From the NCBI GenBank assembly GCA_044356825.1, contig JBIKVM010000032.1, forward strand, positions 1-19,906: a stretch of DNA of 19,906 nt, read 5' to 3'. Made by a program: the position numbers and the translations under genes. Below are positions 14,094 through 19,906 of the stretch, piece by piece. Under the pieces are notes generated by a model. That model had not been told where the DNA came from and did not search any database. It saw nothing but the letters and a program-made list of their open reading frames with translations. Numbering within the stretch: position 1 is the stretch's first letter; each line of letters begins with the position of its first letter. The DNA comes from JAUREX01 sp044356825 (lineage in GTDB: Bacteria; Pseudomonadota; Alphaproteobacteria; Rhodobacterales; Rhodobacteraceae).

Positions 14094-15494
14094 TCAGCCC
14101 TCGCCCCCGGGCGGGGTGTCGTCCGCGGCGGCGATCCGGCGCGGCGCCGTCTCGACCGCCCCGGGCGCCTCGATCTCGGCGCCCGCTGCCACCACGCCCA
14201 GCGCGTCGAACTTGCGCGCCGAGGGCAGGATGCGCCCCTCGAACGACCCCACGGCCGCATTGTAGGACTTGGCCGCGCGTTCGAGCCCCTTGCCCACATC
14301 CGAAAGATGCCCGCCGAAGACGCGAAGCCGGTCGTGCAACTCCTTGCCGATCCGCTGCACCTCGGCCGCATTCGCGGCCATCCGCTCCTGCTGCCAGCCA
14401 TAGGCGATGGCCTTGACGAGGGCCATCAGCGTCGTCGGCGTCGCGATCAGCACCTTGCGCTCGAACGCGTATTCGAAAAGGCCCCGGTCGGCCTCCACGG
14501 CCGCCGCCACGAAGGTCTCGCCGGGGATGAACATCACGACGAAATCGGGCGTCTCGCCCACCGTTTCCTGATAGGATTTCGAGGCGAGCAGCTTCACATG
14601 CTCGCGCACCTGCGCCGAGTGCCGCGCGAGCGCCTGCGCCTGCTGATCCGCCCCCTCGGCCTCGAGCGCGTCGAGATAGGCCTCGAGCGGGGTCTTGGCG
14701 TCGATCACGATGCGCTTGCCGCCGGGGATGCGCACGACCGCATCGGGCCGCAGCGCGCCGCCGTCGGTGGCGTGGTGCGCCTCGAGCGTGAAATCGACAT
14801 GCTCGGCCATGCCCGCCAGATCGAAGACGCGGCGCAACTGCATCTCGCCCCAGCGTCCGCGCGTCTTGGGCGCGCGCAGCGCCTGCACGAGCTTGCGCGT
14901 CTCGAGCCCGAGGCTCGCCTGCCCCTCGGCCAGCGCCTTCACCTGCTCGTTGATCTTGACATAGGCTTCATTCCGGGCGGTCTCGATCTCGCGCACATGG
15001 GTCTTGAATTCGGCGAGCTTCTCGTCGAGCGGGCGCACCAGCGCCTCGATCGCGGTGCGGCGCTTCTCGATTTCCTCGGCCGAGACGGTCTCGTGCGTGC
15101 GGTAGCGTTCGGTCAACAGGTCGAGGAAGGATTTGGCGTTGCGGTCGAGGACCTGCGCCGCAAGGCTCTCGAACCGGGTGGCGAGCTCCTCCTTGGCGCG
15201 GCGCAATTCATCGAGGCGGGCCGCGTGTTCGTCGCGCAGCGCCGCCAGCTCGCGCCCGAGGCCCGCAGCGCGCAGCTCGGCCTCATGGCGCGCCGCGCGC
15301 TCGGCGCCGAGCGCGTCCTCGGCCGGGCCCAGCCGGTCGGCGGTGGCGCGCGCGACCGCGAGGCCCTCGCGCAGCGCCCCGATCTCGGCGCGCGCGGCCG
15401 CCACCTCGCGCCGCGCCGCGCGCAGGCCAAGCGCCAGCACCACCGCCACAAGGCCCGCGACGGCAAGCCCGATCTGCCAGAGCGCCCCCTCCAT
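14094..15494 (-). CDS. rmuC: DNA recombination protein RmuC
   Basis: A 466-residue RmuC. In E. coli it limits inversions at short inverted repeats and is presumed to be linked to a nuclease fold; the biochemistry remains unclear. The N-terminus has one hydrophobic helix (about residues 6-25, WQIGLAVAGLVAVVLALGL), then a long Ala/Glu/Arg coiled coil to about residue 180, then the RmuC domain with KTRGRWGEMQLRRVFDLAGM, IVIDAKTPLEAYLDA and DFVVMFIPGE. The last 45 residues are variable. Its Shine-Dalgarno GGAGGTAGGG contains the mutL stop codon TAG, so the two genes are coupled with a 2-base gap. Confidence 0.94.
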   Translation of the reverse strand: MEGALWQIGLAVAGLVAVVLALGLRAARREVAAARAEIGALREGLAVARATADRLGPAEDALGAERAARHEAELRAAGLGRELAALRDEHAARLDELRRAKEELATRFESLAAQVLDRNAKSFLDLLTERYRTHETVSAEEIEKRRTAIEALVRPLDEKLAEFKTHVREIETARNEAYVKINEQVKALAEGQASLGLETRKLVQALRAPKTRGRWGEMQLRRVFDLAGMAEHVDFTLEAHHATDGGALRPDAVVRIPGGKRIVIDAKTPLEAYLDALEAEGADQQAQALARHSAQVREHVKLLASKSYQETVGETPDFVVMFIPGETFVAAAVEADRGLFEYAFERKVLIATPTTLMALVKAIAYGWQQERMAANAAEVQRIGKELHDRLRVFGGHLSDVGKGLERAAKSYNAAVGSFEGRILPSARKFDALGVVAAGAEIEAPGAVETAPRRIAAADDTPPGGEG

Positions 15495-15496
15495 CC

Positions 15497-17356
15497 CTAC
15501 CTCCGGCCGAACAGCCGCTCAATGTCGGCGAGCGCGAGTTCGATGTGCGTCGGGCGGCCGTGGTTGCACTGGCCCGAGTTGGGCGTGGCCTCCATCTTGC
15601 GCAGAAGGGCGTCCATCTCTTCGGTCCGCATCGCCCGGCCCGCGCGCACCGAGCCGTGGCAGGCCATGCGCGAAAGCACCGCGTCGATCCGCCCGCCAAG
15701 CCCCGCCGCCGGGGCGCCATCCTCATCGAGCGCGTCGAGCACATCGGCCAGCAGCCGCGCGGGATCGGCCGCGCCAAGGATCGCGGGCACCTCGCGCACG
15801 ACGATGGCGCCGGGCCCGAAGCCCTCGATCACGAGGCCGAGCCGCCCGAGCTCGGCCGCCGCCCCGATCAGCCGCGCCGCGTCGGGGCCGGGAAACTCGA
15901 CCACCTGCGGGATCAGCAGCACCTGCCCCGGCACCTGCCCGCGACCGGCGAAATCGGCCTTGAGGCGCTCATAGACGATCCGCTCATGCGCGGCGTGCTG
16001 GTCGATCAGGACAATGCCGCGGGCGGTGCGCGCGATGATGTAGGCATCGCCGAACTGCGCCAGCGCGCGGCCGAGCGGCAGATCGTCGGCCCCGGGGGTC
16101 TGGTCGGCTGGCGGGTCGGGCGGCGCTTCGGGCGGGGCGGCGGGCGCCTCGGCGAGGCCGAGCGCGGGATGGGGCGGGGCGGGCGGAAAGCGCAGCGGCA
16201 GCGCGGCCGCCGCGCGCCAGCCCCCGCCGCCCGGAGATGCCGCGAAGCTCGCGCCGCCCGCGGGGCGCATCGCGCCCAGCATCGCCGCCCCGATGGTGCC
16301 CGAGGCGCGATGCCCGCCCTCGGCCAGCACATGGCGCAGCGCCCCGATGATGAGGCCGCGCACGAGGCCCGGATCGCGAAAGCGCACCTCGGCCTTGGCG
16401 GGGTGGACGTTGACATCGACCGCCTCGGGCGGGCAGTGCAGGTGCATCACCGCCGCCGCGTGCCGCCCAGCCGGCAGAAGATCGGCATAGGCGGCGCGCA
16501 GCGCGCCGATCATCAGGCGATCCTGCACGGGCCGGTCGTTCACGAACAGGAACTGCTGCGCCGCCGACCCGCGCGCATAGGTCGGCAGCCCCGCAAGGCC
16601 CGACAGGCGCAGCCCCTCGCGCTCGGCCTCGATGGGCAGGGCGTTCTGCACGAACTCCGCCCCGATCAACCGCCCCGCGCGCGCCGTCAGGGCACCAAGG
16701 CCCGCGCCCGGTTCGGGATCGAGCCGCAGCACCGCCCGCGCCTCGCCCCCCGAGACATCGGTCAGGGTAAAGCCCGTCGCGGGGCTTGCGAGCGCGAGGC
16801 GGCGGATCACCTCGGCGATGGCCTGCGCCTCGGCCCGGTCGGTGCGCAGGAACTTGAGCCGCGCGGGCGTGGCATAGAAGAGATCGCGCAGCGTCACCGT
16901 GGTGCCGCGCGGCAGCCCGGCGGGCTCGACCGCGCCCGCGCGCCCGCCCTCGACCGACAGCCGCGCCCCCTCGGCCACGGCCGTGCGCGACGCGACCAGA
17001 AGCCTACCTACAGCCCCGAGCGAGGCCAGCGCCTCGCCGCGAAAGCCGAAGGAGCGGATGTTGACGAGGTCCGAGCCGTCGATCTTCGAGGTCGCGTGCC
17101 GCGCGACCGCAAGCGGCAGGTCGGCCGCCGCGATGCCCGCGCCATCGTCGATGACGCGGATCAGCGTCTTGCCGCCATCGGCGAAATCGACCGCGACGCG
17201 CCGGGCGCCTGCATCGAGCGCGTTCTCGACCAGCTCCTTGACGGCCGATGCCGGACGCTCGACCACCTCGCCCGCCGCGATGCGGTTCACGGCGGCCTCA
17301 TCCAGCAGCCGGATTGGCGAGGGGAAAGCGTGCATGTTGGGGTCGGGCGCGTTCAT
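15497..17356 (-). CDS. mutL: DNA mismatch repair protein MutL with endonuclease motif
   Basis: A 619-residue MutL. The GHKL ATPase has motif I with Glu41 and Asn45 (KELVENALDAG), DDGAGI at 70-75, ATSKI, and GFRGEALASLGAV. A Pro/Ala-rich linker spans roughly residues 360-430. The C-terminal domain carries the metal-dependent endonuclease signature DQHA(x2)E(x4)E (from Asp452) and the late ACHG and CNHGRP motifs (Cys597). This means a MutH-independent nicking MutL, as usual outside enteric bacteria. ATG 17356 (MNAPDPNMHAF) is my choice; Met8 at 17335 is an alternative, and neither has a strong Shine-Dalgarno. The open frame extends upstream to 17557, but the extra residues are not MutL-like and would overlap the divergent yqaA gene. 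Confidence 0.95.
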   Translation of the reverse strand: MNAPDPNMHAFPSPIRLLDEAAVNRIAAGEVVERPASAVKELVENALDAGARRVAVDFADGGKTLIRVIDDGAGIAAADLPLAVARHATSKIDGSDLVNIRSFGFRGEALASLGAVGRLLVASRTAVAEGARLSVEGGRAGAVEPAGLPRGTTVTLRDLFYATPARLKFLRTDRAEAQAIAEVIRRLALASPATGFTLTDVSGGEARAVLRLDPEPGAGLGALTARAGRLIGAEFVQNALPIEAEREGLRLSGLAGLPTYARGSAAQQFLFVNDRPVQDRLMIGALRAAYADLLPAGRHAAAVMHLHCPPEAVDVNVHPAKAEVRFRDPGLVRGLIIGALRHVLAEGGHRASGTIGAAMLGAMRPAGGASFAASPGGGGWRAAAALPLRFPPAPPHPALGLAEAPAAPPEAPPDPPADQTPGADDLPLGRALAQFGDAYIIARTARGIVLIDQHAAHERIVYERLKADFAGRGQVPGQVLLIPQVVEFPGPDAARLIGAAAELGRLGLVIEGFGPGAIVVREVPAILGAADPARLLADVLDALDEDGAPAAGLGGRIDAVLSRMACHGSVRAGRAMRTEEMDALLRKMEATPNSGQCNHGRPTHIELALADIERLFGRR

Positions 17357-17517
17357 GCCACTAGCCATAGCAGAAACCGGCCTGCGTCGCCACCGATTCG
17401 GGGGTGGCAATAAATCTCGCGTCATCTCCCGCCGGTGGCGCTTGACGCGTTGCGCGGCGCGTGATCGAAGCCTTGCCGATCGGGGACACACTTCGCGACC
17501 CGACACGGGGCGGCCAG

Positions 17518-18096
17518 ATGCTGCGGCGGATCTACGATGCGACGATCGCGCTTTCAACCCACCGCCGGGCGGTGCCGGCGCTGGGCGTCGTGTCCTTCAT
17601 CGAAAGCTCGGTCTTTCCCATCCCGCCCGATGCGATGATGGTGCCGATGATCCTCGCGCGGCCCGACCGCGCCTGGATCATCGCCGGGGTCGCGACGATT
17701 GCCTCGGTGCTGGGCGGGATCGCGGGCTATGCCATCGGGATGTTCGCCTTCGAGCAGATCGGGCGGCCGGTGCTCGAGGCGCTGGGCAAGGCCGACGCGA
17801 TGGCCGAATTCTCGACCCAGTTCAACGACGCGGGCTTCTGGGCGGTGCTGATCGCGGGGCTCACCCCCTTTCCCTACAAGGTCATCACCATCATGTCGGG
17901 CTGGACGGGGATGTCGCTTGCGACATTCGTCGCGACATCGGTGTTTGCCCGGGGCCTGCGGTTCTTCATCGTCGCGGCGCTGTTGCGCGTCTATGGCGAG
18001 CCGATCCGGGCGTTCATCGAGCGCAGGCTGGGCCTTGTCTTCACGCTCGCGCTCGCGGTGCTGATCGGCGGGTTCCTGATGGTGCGCTGGCTGTGA
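17518..18096 (+). CDS. YqaA family (DedA/SNARE-associated) membrane protein
   Basis: A 192-residue inner-membrane protein of the YqaA branch of the DedA (VTT/SNARE-associated) superfamily. It has about four to five hydrophobic segments, with the family's FIESSVFPIPPD near residue 26, the re-entrant GLTPFPYKVITIMSG, and ARGLRFF toward the end. DedA relatives recycle lipid carriers or scramble phospholipids; for YqaA this is unproven. ATG 17518 gives a family-like N-terminus (MLRRIYDATI); GTG 17461 would add 19 residues of poor character. The stop overlaps the dsbB start as GTGA. Confidence 0.88.
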   Translation: MLRRIYDATIALSTHRRAVPALGVVSFIESSVFPIPPDAMMVPMILARPDRAWIIAGVATIASVLGGIAGYAIGMFAFEQIGRPVLEALGKADAMAEFSTQFNDAGFWAVLIAGLTPFPYKVITIMSGWTGMSLATFVATSVFARGLRFFIVAALLRVYGEPIRAFIERRLGLVFTLALAVLIGGFLMVRWL

Positions 18097-18614
18097 CGGC
18101 GCGCGCCCTCATCCTGATCGCGGCCGGGGGGTCGGCGGCGCTGCTGGGCGCGGCGCTGGTAGCGCAATATCTCTTCGGCCTCGCGCCCTGCGCGCTCTGC
18201 ATCACGCAGCGCTGGCCGCATCTGGCGGCGGTGGTCATCGGCGGTGTGGCGCTCGGGCTGCCCTGGATTGTCTGGCCGGTCATCGGGGCGCTCGCGGCCC
18301 TCGGGACGGCGGGGGTCGGGGCCTATCATGCGGGGGTGGAACTCGGCTGGTGGCCGGGGCCGGCGGCCTGTTCGGCGGGGCCCGGCATCTCGGGCGTGTC
18401 GATCTCGGACCTGCTCGATCCGACCGTGGCGATGGCGGCCCCCGTCGCCTGTTCCGAGGTCGCGTGGTCGTTTGCCGGCATCTCGATGGCCGGATGGAAC
18501 GCGATCCTCTCGGCCGCGCTCGCGGTCGTCTGGGTGATGGCGGCGCGCGCGATGTTGCGCGAGGGCGCGGCTTGGGGCATGAGAGGCCGCGAAACCGCAG
18601 GAGGCCCGCGATGA
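18093..18614 (+). CDS. dsbB: Disulfide bond formation protein DsbB
   Basis: A 173-residue DsbB that reoxidises DsbA in the periplasm and passes electrons to quinone. It has four hydrophobic helices. The first periplasmic loop carries Cys33-Ala-Leu-Cys36 (LAPCALCITQRWPH) with the following Arg thought to contact quinone. The second periplasmic pair is Cys93 and Cys120 (VACSEVAWSFAGISMAGWN). All four redox cysteines are therefore present. It starts with GTG overlapping the yqaA stop (GTGA) and ends by ATGA overlap with the CoxG-like gene. The much longer upstream open frame is a shadow of mutL and yqaA. No dsbA is seen in the window. Confidence 0.93.
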   Translation: MTARALILIAAGGSAALLGAALVAQYLFGLAPCALCITQRWPHLAAVVIGGVALGLPWIVWPVIGALAALGTAGVGAYHAGVELGWWPGPAACSAGPGISGVSISDLLDPTVAMAAPVACSEVAWSFAGISMAGWNAILSAALAVVWVMAARAMLREGAAWGMRGRETAGGPR

Positions 18615-19138
18615 ACCTCTCCGACAGCCGCCAGATCGCGGCCCCGCCCGAAACCGTCTGGGCGGCCCTCTTCGATCCCGAGGTGCTGAAGGCCTGCGTG
18701 CCGGGCTGCGAATCGATGACCGGCTCGGCCGAGACGGGGTTCGAGGCGGTGGTGGTGCAGAAGGTGGGCCCCGTTTCCGCGCGCTTCGCGGGCGCGGTCG
18801 CGCTGCGCGACATCGACCCGGGCCGGGCCTGCACCATCGCGGGCGAGGGCAAGGGGGGCGCCGCGGGCTTTGCCAAGGGTCAGGCGCGCGTGACGCTCGA
18901 ACCCGCCGAGGGCGGGACGCTGCTGCGCTATGAGGTCGAGGCGAGCGTGGGCGGCAAGCTCGCGCAACTGGGCAGCCGGATCATCGACGGCTTCGCCCGC
19001 AAGCTTGCCGACGAATTCTTCGAACGCTTCCAGTCGGCGGTCGAGGGCCCGGCCGAGGAAGCGACCGAAGCGGCACCCGAGGGCGACGGCACCCCGCCCA
19101 AGGGCTGGTTCCGGCGCATGATCTCGCGCAAGGGCTGA
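18611..19138 (+). CDS. CoxG-like SRPBCC family protein
   Basis: A 175-residue protein of the CoxG (PF06240-type) branch of the SRPBCC/START fold, a hydrophobic-pocket small-molecule binder. It begins typically (IAAPPETVWAALFDPEVLKACVPGCES) and has the VGPVSARFAGAV strand. The last 30 residues are acidic and then basic-aromatic (GWFRRMISRKG), which could be a membrane-touching tail. In aerobic CO oxidisers CoxG links Mo-CO dehydrogenase to the membrane quinone pool. No cox/CODH genes are visible here, so the partner is unknown. The ATGA overlap with the dsbB gene, whose product uses quinone, hints at a quinone- or lipid-handling role (inference). Confidence 0.86.
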   Translation: MNLSDSRQIAAPPETVWAALFDPEVLKACVPGCESMTGSAETGFEAVVVQKVGPVSARFAGAVALRDIDPGRACTIAGEGKGGAAGFAKGQARVTLEPAEGGTLLRYEVEASVGGKLAQLGSRIIDGFARKLADEFFERFQSAVEGPAEEATEAAPEGDGTPPKGWFRRMISRKG

Positions 19139-19142
19139 CCGG

Positions 19143-19742
19143 ATGGCCAGGGAGCCAGAGACGGTCATCCACGTTCCCGTCGCCGTCTCGGCCCGCCATG
19201 TCCACATCTCGCGCGCCCATTTCGAGTCGCTGTTCGGGCCGGGCGCGGGCTTGCACAGCGATTTCGCCCTGCGCCAGCCCGGCAATTTCGCGGCGGTCGA
19301 ACGCCTGACGCTCGAAGGGCCCGCGGGCCGCTTCGAGGGGGTGCGCATCCTCGGGCCCGAGCGGGCACGCACGCAGATCGAGGTCTCGCGCACCGACGCG
19401 ATCCACCTCGGGATCGAGGCGCCCGTGCGGATGTCGGGCGATCTCGACGGCACGCCGCGCGTGCGGCTCATCGGCCCGGCCGGAACGGTCGAGACCGACG
19501 GCCTCATCGTCGCGGCCCGCCACATCCACATGAACCCCGAGGATGCCCGCCGCTGGGGCCTCGCCGATGGCGAGGCGGTGACGGTCGCGATCCGCGGCAC
19601 GGGGCGCGACATCGATTTCGCGGGCGCGGTGGTGCGCATCCAGCCCCGCGCGTTCACCGAGATGCACATCGACACCGACGAGGCGAACGCCGCCGGCATC
19701 ACCGGCGTCGCGGTCGGCGATCTGATCGAAACCCTGCCCTGA
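19143..19742 (+). CDS. PduL-type phosphate acyltransferase (phosphotransacylase)
   Basis: A 199-residue PduL-family enzyme, which transfers short acyl groups such as acetyl or propanoyl between CoA and phosphate. It is unrelated to Pta. The two repeated beta-barrel halves carry the metal-binding histidine pairs SARHVH (His19, His21) and AARHIH (His127, His129), plus EMHIDTDEANA (His175). There is no obvious N-terminal encapsulation peptide, and no microcompartment shell genes are nearby. It starts 4 bases after the CoxG-like gene and ends 7 bases before the convergent integrase stop. No acetate kinase gene is seen. The acyl substrate is not decidable from sequence. Confidence 0.9.
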   Translation: MAREPETVIHVPVAVSARHVHISRAHFESLFGPGAGLHSDFALRQPGNFAAVERLTLEGPAGRFEGVRILGPERARTQIEVSRTDAIHLGIEAPVRMSGDLDGTPRVRLIGPAGTVETDGLIVAARHIHMNPEDARRWGLADGEAVTVAIRGTGRDIDFAGAVVRIQPRAFTEMHIDTDEANAAGITGVAVGDLIETLP

Positions 19743-19749
19743 CGCGCGC

Positions 19750-19906
19750 TCAGCCCGCGAGGGCGGCGCGCGCCATGGCGTCGGGGATGATCTCGACCCG
19801 GCGCTGCAGCGTGTCGGGCACGAGATGGGCGTAACGCTCGGTCATGGCGATGTTCTGGTGGCCGAGCAGCTTCTGCACCTCGTAGATCGTGGCGCCGTTG
19901 TTGATG
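19750..19906 (-). CDS. Tyrosine recombinase/integrase, C-terminal fragment (runs off the window)
   Basis: The last 51 codons of a phage-type integrase. Only the end of the catalytic domain is visible: LLGHQ with the conserved His, then TERYAHL with the nucleophilic Tyr, and a short tail ending ARAALAG. The reading continues past the window edge, so domain content, length and intactness are unknown. XerC/D-type housekeeping recombinases also end this way, but the NGATIYEVQKLLGHQ–TERYAHL form is more like prophage or island integrases. No att repeat or tRNA is seen beside it. Confidence 0.82.
   Translation of the reverse strand, partial: INNGATIYEVQKLLGHQNIAMTERYAHLVPDTLQRRVEIIPDAMARAALAG

Noticed and set aside
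14307..15974. 555-codon open frame on the + strand across rmuC and the end of mutL
   Set aside because: Shadow frame of two genuine genes.
17389..17408. Inverted repeat GCCACC-N8-GGTGGC between mutL and yqaA, plus a TTGACG at 17442
   Set aside because: Only 6 bp in GC-rich DNA, and no acceptable -10 follows the TTGACG; too weak to call an operator or promoter.
15545..17413. 622-codon open frame on the + strand across mutL
   Set aside because: Antisense to well-conserved MutL motifs, with no recognisable domain.
17357..17557. Upstream extension of MutL to 17557
   Set aside because: Arg/Ser-rich, not MutL-like, and would overlap the divergent yqaA start.
18611..19138. Evidence for aerobic CO oxidation
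   Set aside because: Only a CoxG-like protein is present; no coxM, coxS or coxL genes are seen, and CoxG-like proteins occur in other contexts.
1..19906. CRISPR array, rRNA, tRNA or insertion sequence
   Set aside because: No regularly spaced repeats, rRNA segments, cloverleaf candidates or transposase genes were recognised on either strand.

Overview
The window is about 20 kb of very GC-rich, densely packed bacterial DNA. It most likely comes from a photosynthesis-lineage alphaproteobacterium of the Rhodobacteraceae (Rhodobacter/Rhodovulum-like). The reasons are the order ffh–GNAT–chorismate mutase–rpsP–rimM–trmD–rplS–rpmE, a ChrR anti-sigma factor with the same metal-ligand spacing as the Rhodobacter sphaeroides protein, the neighbouring gene set, and a MutL that carries its own endonuclease motif. 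The species assignment is inference from gene content.

Layout. 1-489 has no supportable gene but holds a perfect 14-bp inverted repeat. comF (490-1209, minus) lies 24 bp from a divergent methyltransferase-fold gene (1234-2064). An operon for protein targeting and translation then runs 2227-7012: ffh, a GNAT acetyltransferase, chorismate mutase, rpsP, rimM, trmD, rplS and rpmE. It appears to start at a sigma70-like promoter at 2061 and to end at a clear intrinsic terminator at 7039-7067.

The middle (7079-14093) is the most interesting part: a singlet-oxygen/ROS response locus. rpoE (GTG start at 12896) and chrR run rightward. A five-gene, overlap-coupled operon (FAD amine oxidase, DUF1365, GPH-type transporter, DUF3833, SDR; 12648 down to 8049) runs leftward, with an EamA-type exporter behind it. 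The divergent region contains two promoters of identical form, TGATCC-N18-TATCAC, one facing each way. This indicates that the sigma factor drives both its own operon and the effector operon. Related clusters in R. sphaeroides are known RpoE targets connected to ROS-dependent membrane lipid modification; the jobs of several members remain undefined.

The right part holds mutL–rmuC (minus, 17356-14094), whose stop abuts the chrR stop with no gap. A compact rightward set follows: a YqaA/DedA-type membrane protein, dsbB, a CoxG-like SRPBCC protein and a PduL-type phosphotransacylase (17518-19742). The window ends in the C-terminus of a tyrosine recombinase on the minus strand (19750-19906), which may mark the edge of a mobile region. 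I see no rRNA, tRNA, CRISPR array or insertion sequence.
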